60,000 nt of DNA from NCBI RefSeq assembly GCF_032854445.1, contig NC_088295.1, positions 23,115,385-23,175,384 on the forward strand. Direction: 5' to 3'. The notes below the pieces were generated by a model that was given only the letters and a program-made list of their open reading frames with translations, made no database searches and was not told where the DNA came from. Both the position numbers and the translations under genes were made by a program. Positions 13,001 through 28,000 of this stretch are shown in pieces. How positions within the stretch are numbered: the first letter of the stretch is position 1; each line of letters opens with the position of its first letter. Origin of the DNA: Liolophura sinensis (lineage: Eukaryota > Mollusca > Polyplacophora > Chitonida > Chitonidae).

Positions 13001-16000
13001 GGCTTTTCATTCACAGGGTTGTCTTGAATGTACCAACCGCTTGTCTTCCTCTCCACTCGTGTATGGGGTCCATACAAGAATGGAACATGGATGGCTGCCG
13101 TTTGATCATTGAAATAATAATGCTGCCTTGCATATGTGGATAAAACACCCTTGACGATAACACACACGTATGTTGATTTGAAAGCAGACTTTCCATTTAG
13201 TACAGACCACATGTCTACTTTTGCGGGAACATGACATATAACTGACAAACGAGTCTCAATGAGGAGCAGGGTGGGAGGTGGGGCTACACTCTTTTTAGAT
13301 TAATTTTATAAAGATAGTTTGCAACATATTACCACAGGCATTTCAAACTTAGTACTATATGTACATTCATGTATATATGTCATTAAATTAACTAAACCAG
13401 GCTTTAAACTTTACCATACAAATGCCATCAAAACCCACTGATATACGTACCAGATGACCTTGAGAGAATATCAAGCTCTGAGATGTACGTTTTGCTGTGA
13501 ATGGCATCAGTAATTGCACAGAAAATATACAAACAATGATCGCTCAGAAAAAAGTCCAAGTGGTTAGATCCAACTGAGAAGATGACAGTCCTAATTTCCC
13601 AGTTCCCAGACCAGAATACAAACCATGTAGATTTCATCTGGCACCTGCAGGTCTGGAACGTGAGGCTCTGGAGGGTCATTTGCAGACAAAACATACGTAC
13701 CATATGTTCAGTGTCCAAATAAATGTCTACATTAAACAGAAGAATTGTCAAATTCCCATGTGTACTAAACGCTCCAAAGGTATGCTCATAAGTTATAAAT
13801 GATGCACAAAATGACATGGCCTCAGTAAATTGCCAGGTACCTCAACATCCATCCCTCGGAGATCTCACTCAGTTCATTCGGACTTCAATTACACTGAAGT
13901 ATCTTGACAAACTCCTCAGCTGAACATGAGTGAGACGAAATATGCAATTTGTATGTGGATTACAAAAATAAAGATCTCATGTACAAAATCCACTACTGAT
14001 ACTGGTTTTACAAATTACTACCAGATAACAAACTCACAACAAAAAGCAGGATTAAAATATTGTAGAAATTCACAGCTTGTATGTATCCAGCTGATAATAT
14101 ATTTTTAAGGAGCTTTCCCAAAAAATCAGAGGGCTTACAGGTACATAAAATGGCTAATGAATGAACGATTACCTATTATGAAAAAACTTTTGCACCAGGT
14201 TTTATTTTTAATGTGGCAATAAAAGCTTTTAAACAGAGTCTGATCAGCAGAAGCCAACACCAGACATCACATCAAGAGTCCCAAGAATGGACACGAACTA
14301 TTAACACTGGTATTCTTAATTAGATTCCAAGCCAAGATTTCCTTGTATTTGGGCAAACACGTATTACACAATACAGAATTTGACACTGTGTGTAATGTGA
14401 CACCGGCCAGTAGGCTATAAAACCTCCACAACTATCCAAGCCTGGTATGCCTGGAAACATATGTGTCTGTTTCTGACATAGGCCTACATGCATAAAGTAT
14501 ATCACAGCACATATCAAGGCCAACATTACGGGCTGTCGAACTGTGCCAAACTTTGATTTTCTTTAAGAAAGGTTTGTATCGAGTCACGTCGCTGCTGTTG
14601 TGGTTTCCCTGGCATTATTTCTATCGTGCACTTGTATAGTGTTTTATTGCCAGCAGGTTTACACCACAATGTTTAAAATAAACTTAATGTTTTCAGACAG
14701 TCTTCCTGTAGGTTGTAAATGCCACTAGTTGTTATGAATAACAAATAATTAGCTTTCAAATTTCAAGAACCACATGCTTTGACCGATGTTCTATTGAACA
14801 CAAATTCTGGAAACTGCTTCTCTGCAATTTTGTAGTTAATATAGATCTACCAATGTGTGCAGAGTTTTTAACGACTCTGGCATGATTGAAAAACAGCCGT
14901 CCAATCAAACAAAAAGTTAAATCTTTTCAACAACCAGTAATCCCCTACTCCTCACACAGAGTGTACGATTTAAGACAACAGCCCCTGCAAGGCATCATGG
15001 TATACATTTCCTAAAAATGCGAGAACGTACGGTAATAGCTGATACAAACTACTCACTATTAAATTGCACAGAACAAGTTCACAACATAAAAACTTGTGTG
15101 GTTTGAAAGGCAATGACAAGACAAGTGCAGTCTACCTGCATGCCGGCAAAGGAACTTAAGTGCTAAAAAGAACATAAGATGATATAAACCCCACTGATGT
15201 CTAACCACGCTCAGTAAAAACTGATAGACAGTTGCTACTCACCACATCCACCTCCATTTCTACATACTCCTTGTCTGCCTTTACATCCTGTAATTTGTCA
15301 CAGTACTGGAACAGTGACTGGAATGAAGATAGTGCAACTAAATCAGAACTGAACTTCAAAATACCTTTACTAACTACTATACAGATTAAATGCCTTTCCA
15401 AATTTTTCAACTGTTAAACTAGATTAAACTTGTTAAACAAGGCGGTCCTCCAGCTCAGTTCACACCTTGCCTACAGGCTGTTGTGCACACCACAGCATGC
15501 AGTCATTTGAAGCCTGTTACGGGAACCCAAACAAAATTCAAGTTGGCCTTTCTATGTGTTACCAATTGCTGTTTCCATTCAATGGAATTCAAGCCTTATC
15601 TATTTTTGACGGTGATACTTTTTTAAAACATAAAAGATTAGTTCGATGGTTACTTTTATCGTTATTGAGTGACAGACTGTTGTCGTCAGTGCAACTTACA
15701 ATGCGCTGGCCGGACTGTATCGATCCTCGGTATTGCAGCCAGTATCGCTCGACGTGGCTATGGAAATTTATAGGCTATGGACAGCGAAACCGTGCCAAAT
15801 TCTCCACAGATACTACCACAATTCTACAGATGTCAAATTCGTGCCAGACAAACCAGACGGGAGCATGTTTGTCTCATCTATGTGGCGGATATGTGAGCCA
15901 AAATCGGTCATCGCATCGTCCAGTCACTACGCTATACACGCTTTTTCATGATATACAACTCTGGGTAGCCTATCTTTCAAAATATTTGTTGTAAAACTGC

Positions 16001-19000
16001 TTTACTAATATGACTTTCAGTGTGCTAATTATGAGGTGCACACATTGGAGTAATTACAGATTAAATCACACGATGGTTCTGGAAGTAGACGCAGTGGGGA
16101 GGTCTAATGCATGGATTCGGCAATTCTTTGTAAGGCTTGTCAATACATAATCCCGGCAGGTCTTACCAGCATAACATCACCCAGCCAGAGCTCACTGGTC
16201 GACAAGCTAATAAGAAGGTCCAACTTTAATGGTTTTTTTTAAAATGGAACTAGTTGACATAACATTTTTTAAAATGCAGTTTACAGACTAACATAGCATA
16301 AATATTGTGTCTAGGAAACATTTAGAGTAAAAATGAGGTCTTTGGGGATCTCCTTTAAGAGCACCATCTTATTCGTTATTAAAAGACAACCACAGACAAT
16401 ATAATAGCTTTTCCAATTTATCATGACCTTCAGGTTTGATAGTAAATTGCATGTATTTTACTCCTGAAACCCATATACATTACTGAACCATCTTTTGATT
16501 TTTCTAAGTGCATATAAGATAATATATTAAAGTTTCCCCTAATATGCATAAATGCAGAATCCTATACCTCTATCTGTTTGGTCCTTGTGTCATTCTCCTG
16601 GAGAATGTCATAGGTGGTTGTCTGTAGTTTATCTACATCCTCCCTCAGCACGTGAATTGCCTTTTGAGCTCTCATCAGAGCTTCCATATCCTGTGTACAA
16701 CAATATACAGTTCAATTATCAATTATCCCATCATAGGGACAATATGTTAGCAAACACAATATGTTACCGTACACATACAAATCATTACCTGTGCAAATAA
16801 CTGATGCTTTAATAGTGTAAACAAATATACTGCTTACTCTCACTTACAACTGATGCCACATTCCTCATGTATAAATGCAACATCATAGATGTACACTTTT
16901 AATCTGACCGTTGATTTTTGTTTGCATGTATAATTCAGAAGCACTGAACAATGAATGACACAAAAATGCATGAAGAGTAGAAAGTATGTACACAGAAACA
17001 ATAAATGTTTCCACACTTAAATTAACCATAATCAGTATAGTTTATTAGAAATATTATCCCTACACATGGTTTTATTTATTTATTTGGTTGGTTGTTTTAC
17101 GCCGCACTCAGGAATACTTCACTTATACAATGGCAGCCAGCATTATGGTGGGAAGAAATGGAGCGGAAACCCACAATCATCTGCAGGTTGCTGGCCGACG
17201 TTCCCACTTATGAACGGAGAGGAAGCCAGCATGAGCTGGACTTGAACAGTGACCGCATTGGTGAGAGGCTCCTGGGTCATTACTCTGCACTAGCCCGCTA
17301 ACCAACTGATCCACGGAGGACCCCGCTACACATGAAGATGGGCAGATGCTCAACATGCAGGTTATGCATACAGAAAGATAATGAACACAGAAGACTACCA
17401 CACATTATATTGGTAGTGTAAAACATTTACAGCTGTCTAAGAGCTGGTGTGTCTTTTGCACAGACATCTTCATACATGTCAATACTATTGCTTTCAGGAA
17501 TCTAGATGAGATTAATTAAGACTGTGCCCGCAAAGTTAATTAATTAAATACAGATGATATATATGGTAAGTTTCTTGTATACAAGTGCAAAATAGAAGCT
17601 CACTACAAGAAAATGCAAAGCAGTTAAAAATGTCAACCATGTCAGTGCCAAGGGAAAAGCATACAACTCAATCTGATGACATATTTGGTGCAACATGTAA
17701 CACAGAAAATTTGCAGAGAATCTGTTTTGAAGCCCTTTTCTACTTTCTTATTATACTGATTATGTACTGGTTCTCATGATTATGTACTGGTTCACATGAT
17801 TATGTACTGGTTCACATGAGGAATGGCAAGTACATGTACCAAGAATTTCTTAAAAATATGTTGGTCTGTGATTACTTACTAAAAAGCATAGGGGAAATAT
17901 AGAAGGAATAAATTAAGTTGAGCAGGTTTTACAGATTTAAACTTTTAACAGCAGGTGATTTTTTGATATTGAGACCAAACAACAAAGGAATGTGCAGCTC
18001 TACAACACAAAGTCAAACCTACAGGTCCATCTCCATCTGTGGTATCCTGTCCAATTAACAAAGACGGACGTTTAATGATTCTGAATAGTCTACAATGTGT
18101 CAACAACACTTACCTTTATTCCTGAAATACCACACCTAATGCATTTATAAAACCAATCCATATCTCATACTTCATATTTCTATGTACAAAAGAGAATACA
18201 CAAAATGTTTCTTGGTGTTTAGAAACTTACACACATACCAATTATGTCACAAGAAAATGAATGAGCAGAATCTCAATGCTTCATTTCAAATCAATATGAA
18301 TTTAGTTTTAAACCATTAGACAGCAGTGTGATATCATCGCCCATATACACAACCAGATCTTGAAATAAGAAATGGTTAGTTAAAACTGAAAGTAACTGTT
18401 TACTACCGTATATGCCACAATGTACTTCAGAATGCCAAATTTGCAAATGCATTTCTGACTTTGTGATTTTAATCGTCCCCGGCCTTATGTGGGAAGGTCT
18501 TCCAGCAACCTGCAGATGGCAGTGGGTTTTATCCAGGCTCTGCCAGATTTTTTTCCACCATAATATAAGTCAAATATTCTGGAGTATGGAGTAAAACATC
18601 AATCAACTAAATAAATAATTTTGTCTAGCACGTGTCAATGCATTGCATCTTAGACTTGCCTTTTTGCTAAAAATTAGCTACAAATTTTGCTAAAATTAGA
18701 CTACTCATTTAGACAAGGATAGTCATCTGTGTTTTTTTTTTAATTTCATTATTACTACAGGCTAGGATACATGTACATCCTACTAAGACTGACACTAGTT
18801 TTATTGGCATATCAGACATTATGTTTCGTTCTTTGCCCAGATCTACAGCTTCTAAATCTAAATCAATTCTTTATTCAACTGATCACCTTCTATCACTTAA
18901 AGTAAAAGAAAGTTTAAATATGAAGTATGGTTTATAATACAGACAACTGAAAACCATGCGTAAAAATACTTTCATTTATATTTTCAGAATTTTTTAAGGG

Positions 19001-22000
19001 TATTCAAAGGCATTTTTTTCCTGATGTTCACCAAAAGAAAGAAATTTTTGAGAACATTTTTTTAGTGAAGTTTTACTCATGGGTAAAAAGAGTTATTTAA
19101 AACATTCAGTTTCTTGATAAGAGTTGGAAAAACTTTCTGTGACGTCAGAGCTCCTAAACTCTCGTAGTATGGTCCATAAAGCCCAACTTAGAATTCAAAT
19201 GTTTGAATGCATTTAGCTCTTTTCACAAAAATCTAAAAAAAATATATGAAAGTATATTTGCGCACAGTTTTAGGTGGTCTATTTAGTGATGCCAACTTTG
19301 AATTTTAGAGGTCTTTTCCTTTAATATAGTTGGAGCTGCTTGAATCTTAATAAACCCCATCAACTAGCATATTTGCATGGCCTATCCCTGGGGGGTAGAT
19401 AATATTCTCATCCTACACACCAATACTAATCCAAAAACAAGATCACAAAAACATTAAAACAACACTCTGCATGTTCAAAATTCACTGCGAGAAAAAAAAT
19501 CCATGGACTATCAACCACTCTGACCTTATTTAGACCATTCATCTCAAGGAGTACATTCTGCCTTTGCTGCCTCTGGTTTTGGCTGCATCAATTAAATGAA
19601 ATACTTACTAAATCAAAACAGTTTTATAACTATTCTAAACGTTATGCTCCTGGCAGTACTAACCGTTCTTGAGGCACCAGATCGTTGAGCTTTCTTAAAA
19701 ATTTTATCTAGGCCCTTCTCCATTTTCTTAAAGCCTTCATCTCTACGAATCAGCTTTTCCTTCAGACCTCGGAGCTCAAGGTTGAAAACTTTCCCTAGCT
19801 TCAGCAACTGGTCATTAGTAACTGGTTGAGACTTTCTCTTTTTTCCCTCAATGTCTCCATCATCTGGAGAATCTGATGTTGAAAAGATGGACAAAATGTC
19901 TTGGGAATTATGGATATCAGGTTGTATATCAATCTGTGCAGTGTTGCCTGGACTAAGCTGAGGAGCAGGGTGTGGGGACAGTGGTGGACCCTCAGGCAGC
20001 AGCAGCTCATGTTCTGACGCTGTCTCCAGCACACCCACATGCATCATCATCTCACTCTCCTCCAGGGGCTCATGAAAGTGAACACTTCCTCCCATCACAT
20101 ATTCCTGCAGCTGTTTCACTTTATTCTCTAAATCTGAAACCTGCCTTCCAAGATTTCCTGTATGTTCCATTATCCGATTATATCTTTTATCTGGGCTCCC
20201 TGGTCTGTGGTGCAGGGACTCCGCAAAAACTGGACTTAAGTTGCCGGCCTTAGACAGGGGCGGCAGCATGGCACTTCCCTTCTTGGAAGGTATGGCGATA
20301 TCATGAACAGAACCAACTCCATGACTAGGATCGAAAATAACACCTACAGGTTTCATCTAAAGTGAAAAGAGAGTGTGCTGGTGTTAGGAGCTGGGGTATT
20401 GTGAATGTGTCTGTCAGAGTGTCTGCAAGTCACTTTTTCACAATACCAACACTCAGTTTACAATTTGATGCCTGATCTAATGGAGAGACTTAGATGCAGC
20501 CAAACACCAGAGGACTGAGGCACTTTGAATGGACAATCCATCACACTACTATCAACTAAAACATGAATAAAAAATCCTTCCACTCTTAAAGAACTCGTAC
20601 GCCCACGGCACGTTGGAGGCCAACGAACATGTCTGTAAACCTCAGTGCTGTAGTGTGATCATGTCATATATTATTAAAGACAGGAGTAGCTTTGGTTACC
20701 TTTATTTTATAAGATCTTCCACAGCAAAACTAGTCCATGTGGTGTTAGACCAAAACAGATAATAAAAAAAACACACAGTCACCACATTTTTTTCAACCAC
20801 CGAAATTAGAAGATATGGGTGTCATCTTCAAAGCCAAACACCTGCAGGTCACCTAGAGTTCTGACTGCATCCAAGCTCTCCTCATTGATTAGTGCCAAAA
20901 TGTCAGTGTATTAACTGATAAATCACACAGCAGTGAATATGAGATACAGACAGTCCTCCAAACCATGACAAAAATACAAAGTGCATTACTAGTTATAACC
21001 AGACAGAGGAATAAGGTAAGTTGACAATATCAAGATACAGGAATTAGGAGTTATCTATAGAGAACACACACACAGCTACTGTACAAGTATAAATCTTACC
21101 GGAATAGGTGCCACCTGAACAGGGGTCTTCTAAAACAATTAAGCAATCATATATCTTGCATATATTTTTATTACCCCACCTGGTATTCTGTGATGAAGTG
21201 AGATAACCTTAAAGAAAAGACATTGCTCATCCTATCACTCAGCAACAACCAATTATCCACTGATTAACAGATATCAATGACGTAAAGAGTTCTCTATTCA
21301 ACAATACTTTTTTCCGATGTAATTTCTTACCTGGTCTCTGCTACCTTGCATCTCATTTTGGAGATTTGCAATGTCTGTCTTAATCTGCTCCAGCTGTTTA
21401 GCAAAATCTTCAAACAGATGGTGGTCTGAAAGAGAAAGCTTAATACATATACATGTATTGCACAGAACAGCTACATTACAGAAAATTATCTGCCAATTAA
21501 CAGTCAACAGAAGCTCAGAATGATCTTATCATTGCTAACCCTTTATGCTACAAGAAAACAAAATCTATAATTGCAATTTTTGCTCCTCCATTTCATGATA
21601 TTTGGGGTTAACTTACTCATTTCTTCCAGGGACTGCTCAAGGAAATCCTTGTCGACTTTGTTCTTCATCTCTTCCTACAAAATTAGCAAATTTTTAAAAT
21701 TATAACATCAGTCATATTTAAATGGTTCAAGCCCAACCTACATTTATGTTCATCAGTCAAAGCAAGCTGGTATGTTTACAAAATTTGAATGAGTACAGGC
21801 TAAATTGCTTAAAGCCAGCAATATGTCTTTGCTGACTTTTAAAACACCTACCTCTATTATATCAACTCTCTGCTCTAAGGCTTCGTGGTCTCCAGAAATT
21901 CTACCTAGTCGTTCTAAGATGTCCAGCGTATGTAGTGATGGTCCGGAGCTACCACCACTTAATCTGGTGCTAGTTCTGGAGGATGTGGGCCTTGAACGCT

Positions 22001-25000
22001 AGGGAAAAGAAATAATGGAGAGCTTCAGCACGTGAAACAATCAGCAGTTACTTTAACACACAATACTTTTGAAGCCGAAGCAAAAAAAACAACAAAAAAA
22101 CAGCTGAACTTCTGGAATTTCACATTAAAAAAGCGACAGGTTAGTGGAAGGGATAATGTATTTATTTAAAAAAACAAAAATAGTTGAAACACTATGTAAA
22201 TGTATTCAATGAAATTTTATTCTGTCTGAGACTATAACTAGTGCTCCACAATGTCACTGTTTGAATGTCAAACTGTTTACTTCGAGAAACATACGTAATT
22301 TTATAGTTCACAATAAACAAGATTGTTATGAAATAATGGTGAATACAAGAGCGAGTTCAGGAAAGTCTTCATTAATAGTTTCTATGAGAATGATATCAAG
22401 TTGTTATCAAGCGCAGATGTTTGCACAATATCAGCGTGTGAAGACAGAACAGTCCATGATCATACATAGTCAGTCATGTCAGCAGCATGGAATAAACAAT
22501 ACAGTTCGGATGTAACGTCACTAACCCTCATGCTTTATTTAATAAAGGGGGAAAGAAAGCATATGTATTGGTTTAGCTTTAAAACAGATTGTTACTTTTA
22601 TTTACTAGCAGAAAGATGAGAATCTCTAAACAGTAATGGGGTAGCTAAAGGGGTTTCATGTATACTGCAACACAAAATCAGGACAGGTTTTAATACCAGG
22701 TACAACTTCTAAAAGCAGATGGTTGAAGACTGGGACAAATTAACACAAAGGAATAGGCAGTTCTACAACAACAGAGTCAAACTTACCGATTCATCTTGAG
22801 CTCCAAAAACCTGTTCAATTAACAAAGACATTTATTAAAAATAGCTCACAAAAATCAATTCAAACCTGAATTACTAAATCCATTACAGTGATTTATGTTT
22901 AATCCATTAGTAATAGCATTATGATTTCATACTTGACTCCTACACATATGTGTATGAAGCCAGCCATCATTTGTTTCACACACAGGATAAAGTGACAACT
23001 AAAAAATATGGTCCAGCACTGTTTAAAATCCCATGGACTTACTGGTTTGCTACTATACAATTCCTTCATGTCACTGCGAACACCGTTGAGAGCATCCTCC
23101 AGAACAGGCCAGGTAACATACGAAGCCATATCCTCAGCTGAAGGCAACATCTCAAATTTCTCATTCAATTCTTTCTATTGACAGATGAAGAGACAAAGGA
23201 GAAATATTTTAAATACAATGAATGCAATAGACTGCTACTATTTCCAAAAAAGTTCCCCCTCAGAAGAATATAGTCTCTTTTGACAAATCTTTACGAGCTA
23301 GTTGATCTCTTGAAGTTATTCTCCTATAACTGAATGATTTAACACAGAAAATAAGAGATACATTCACAAAGTTTAAGGACGGAACAATAGAAAGGCCCTG
23401 CTATCTGAAGTCTTACCAACATTGTCTAAAACACTAAAAACTGAACTACTAGAGGTTAATAACTTGCAAGTATAATTAAGCGAACAGGAATTAATAAAGT
23501 GTCCATCTTTCATACAAGACCACACCTGATGACTTACTGTGTAAGCATCCAAGTCACTGAGCCTGTTCAATAAATCCTCTATTCCCAGCTACAAATAAAA
23601 TGAAATCATTATATGGATAACAATAAACTACAATACAGCTCAGGCTAAAAGTCAAAACCAGGCAGGAGATTAGCATGATTCTAGCAAGACAGTCAGTCAC
23701 CTGCAGAGTCAGTGATCCATCCATTGTGCCTGATCACACAAATATGGCTAAGCATTGGTAGGCCGATGCGCTGTGGGAAATTGACAACGGAATATATAGA
23801 TTTCAAAGATTTTTGCAAGACTAACATAATACATGAAACTGAAGTAAAACATCTGATGTGTGTGGTTCTGATCACAAGGTGGCAATCTTCTTTTAAGTAG
23901 TGATTTACAAGTGAGTCTGTGCGAGATTTGTGATGAATCACTACAACTTCTAAAACTAATTCATTCTTCATCATCCATAACAAGTTAAAAGAATAGATGT
24001 ATAAATATCATTTGCCAGTGAAAAATTGTCTGCCACTCAGTGATTTAGAAAACCAAATCGACACTTAGATGGACACGCCATGCAACAACAAAAACGCGGT
24101 ATTAGAATATGAAACTTCATGTACAGAAGTGGCAAAAAATACAAACATGATACAGGACAAGTTAGATATTGATTATATGATGCTGGAGAATTTGTAGTTT
24201 GCACGAAACCATCTAGGAAAGGCACCCTCAAACCAACTAATGAAGGAAAAAAAGTTATTCGTTTGAAAGGTTTTTCTCACAGAAAGGTAATACAGTAATA
24301 ATTTCCCATTATCACCAATACACTTCATTCAAATTTTTGGCTTACCAGACACAGTGTGCCTTTTCTTTTCTGACTCTGTGACTACAAAATGCCTTGAGGC
24401 AATACATGATATGAACCAACACCCAGATGAATCCAGATAGGCCTGTCAAATTTTATTTGTGAAATTGAATAAAAGCTGAGGCAAAGTGTATGCGAATAGC
24501 TTATATGTGTATCAATAAAATATGATTATGCATTTGTGGGGGGGGGGGGGGGTCCAGTTTATACAGTCAGCATAACTTGTACAGTGTAGCATACAGTGAA
24601 ATGTCTGCAGGCCAGTTCTGACCTGAACATACGTGTTTTGGGTTATCTTCTTTTTTTTTTAGTTCTTTTGATATAAGGCTTACATGATCCTTGCAGTGAT
24701 ATGAATTCATGATGTTATTACCTTTATACAAACACGACAAATGGTAAGACATGAGCGTGAAGGATCATGCAGAGGCATGGCAACACGAGAGTGCTGTCTA
24801 CCATTGTTGTGTCGAGGTCCAAGGCAGGAAGTGCATGCTATTGCACAAGCTTTATTCCTAAGAAAGTCGCATGGCTTTGTGAACTTTATGCGAAGATTTG
24901 GCCAGTTTACTATGTAATATCTGTCGCATGGTTCTATATGGCATAATGTAAATGTACATGTATATCAAAATTAATGTGCCGACCATCAACACCAACTGTA

Positions 25001-28000
25001 GACTTGGATCGCATATTTACTCCTTAAGTTGATGAACTGACTTTGGTGTGCAGAGGTCGTTATATATTGCAAGATAAATTTTCCGCTTTTCACAGCCAGT
25101 ACATGTTCAAGTAGCTGAAATACAGTGACTGCACCATCGCTTGAAAAATAAGGATAGGCCAATGTCTGTAGACAGAACTATATTCACACCGTCCAACGAT
25201 AATCCTGCGCCTCAACAGGTCTCCGACACTGCCTAGCAGAGAGTTTCTCACGCGCCGGTGGAGCATTATTCATTATCTCAGGGCACGATACAAGCGGTAA
25301 ACAACTGAATTTTAGTCTGAGATGTACTGTACACATACAATAAAGCATCATTTCTGGACTGTGTATTTAGTTATTTATTTATTTGATTGGTGTTCAGTGC
25401 TGCATTCAAGAATTTTTCACTTTATGATGGCAGTCAGATTTATGGTTGTAGGAAGCCAGGGTAACCAGAGTAAACCATCACCCCTATGTACATGTAGGTC
25501 CCTGACAAATCCCCTAACTTGAAGTCACAACAAAGCAGAGAGATGGGTTTGCAAACAAAACCTTGCTTGATCAAGGGCATGTTTGCGAGCAGCAAGCCAA
25601 AGCTTTAACCATCTGCACCATGGACTGTACAATGTACTTGTATTATAACAAGATTGTGGAAACATCAACTGGTTTGAACACAGAACAATCTTAATGAAGT
25701 ACAGGAAGTATAAAAGTTGACTTACATTATTGATCCTGTCTTTCAAACTGTTATTTTCTTCCATCAGACGTTTCATATTTGTCTCCAAGCGATCCATTCT
25801 GCTATAATCATCCTTAAGTGTAGACATTTCTCTCATCAGGTCCTCTACCATTGACATCAGCTGTTAAACAGGAAAGATGAATATCCATATGCAAGAACAG
25901 CAGACATTGAAATATTCATATTTCTTTCATATGCAAGTTTACATTACTGAAAGGTACATGTATATTACATCACATTTAAAGGTACACGTACATCTAAGAT
26001 CCATAGGAAAATATCAAATTTGAGCAGCTAACATCAGAATTGCCCACTGTTAGAGACTTTATAACATATCACATCATGAGAGAGACATTTACTGCAGGAA
26101 AACAATAAACATAATTAATAATAAATATAAAAATTATTGATTCACATGTACAATAGCAATATTTATGAGTTATTTTGTGGTTTAATATTGCTTTCAACAT
26201 TATTTTGGTAATTTCATAAAGGTATTTCACTGACCCAATGCCTAAATAAGTAATGTGTTGCCTCACTGGAATGTCTTACCAAAAATATACGTTTAACATC
26301 CACAGATTAGATAATCTTTCGCAGCATCAAACAAGTGTCTTAAAGTATAGTAAAGTAAAGTATAGTTTCATGACTGTAACTGATGAACTGAACATCTTCC
26401 AGTCTTACTGCATGTGACATCCATGTGTAATCTCACAAGGTCGTATTCATTCTGTATTGATGCTAGACTTCACAAAGCCACAAAACATGCAAGGTAAATA
26501 AAATATATATTCACACTATACTGATTTATTTCAAATCAAGCAATTTGCAACAGGGAAGGTCATTTAAATGTTCTATTCACTGTTAAGAGATGCAATAATG
26601 TCAAAATCACAGTCTTAATAGCTTAAGACTAAGCTTAAGTTTAATTAACAATGATTGACATAATCTGAATTGCTTTCCTGAATTGTACAAGCAGAGTATT
26701 AAATCTCATACTTAAAGTTTCAGAAGAGAAAAACAAAAATTTTCTGTTTATGCTTTTTTCTGTGGTGATGTACATGTATAGCTCCTACTGTGTTCTTACA
26801 CACTCTAGATGTCATTGCCTGCCTACCTTGATTCACTGTCACTTACAGAATATTATCATGTCACATCATGCAAATTTTACAGTATCTAGCGAACATTTTG
26901 TTTTTGAGGACTCTATCTTCAGTTGTGGGTGTTCAGCAGTTTTGTTCATCACAAATCTCTCTGAACCAGTGTGTAAACTCTGTTGCATAGGGTTTCCTTC
27001 ATCTTATTTTAATATTTCCTCATAGTTTCTCTTTGAACTGGAGTAACACAATAAAACAAGGTAAAAGCACCCAGTGGTACCAAATTATATGTATGTGCGT
27101 ATTATACTTATGATCAGACCCTGTGCGAATATCAGCCTACACAGGAGGTTAGATACCAGTAAGCCAAGAACTGACACACAGATGTCAAAATTTCTAAGGA
27201 TCCCCTCTAAAGAAAGCAAGGTGTGTCCAACACAGGGTACTTCATTATTAGCAGTGTAAATCAGACATGCCAACCTCTAACATTCCATCTCCAGCCAGAC
27301 TGGGCCAGTGTAATACATCAAGCAGTATGGGAGGTCTTCCAAGGTAAGCTTGGTAGTCAGGTAAAAGTAATTATGTCCTAGATGACTGAATACAGGACCA
27401 CAAAGAAGAAATCTTGTCTGTTTAACAATGGCAATTTATATACATGTACATCTGAAAGGGAGAGGTCAAGATTTATACTGGCGTTGGTATGGTCATGACT
27501 ATCAACAAGACAATGCTTTTGACAAATTCTTGTCTGTGCCAAAAAAAAAAAAAAGAAAGAAATAAAAATTAAGATCTATACCATTTCTTATTACTGAGGA
27601 ACTAAAAAATATTATGTAAATATGTAGATAGAGGAAATGCCAGATTAAATATACTAAAGAGGTGTATGATGATTTTTTTTTATGTGAGAGGGAAATGAAT
27701 GATGACAAGGTTGTGTGCCAACACTGTTGACTTGTGAACCTATGTAGACTATGTGTTGTTGTGAGGGTACACAGTCTGACAATGTGACTGAGTACTGCTT
27801 GTGTAGGTGTGCTAAACCTGACAACCAGTGGAGACACCCCACAACACGAAATCTCACAGTATAAACCTGACCTTGATGGCTCTTTAGCTATACTTATGTC
27901 GTGGCATGAGCCGTTAACAAGAGCAGTGATGGTAACAAACAAAATCACATAGATTACTTGACCTTTCGTTCCAGTGTCAACAATTTATTGCCATGTATGA

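Noticed and set aside
18117-18138. Possible further small exon after 18046 (donor GTAAGT at 18110-18116)
   Set aside because: The donor-like sequence is good, but the only acceptors give 22 or 8 nt, which would break the frame between phase-0 neighbours.
19000-19330. Possible relative of the foldback element near 9555 (shares TGACGTCA and GTAGTATGGTCC-like words)
   Set aside because: The similarity is too short and gapped to support by eye.
27502-27948. 148-codon minus frame with an F-rich end
   Set aside because: Its end is encoded by an A-run and T-rich intron sequence; no family resemblance and no need for an exon there.
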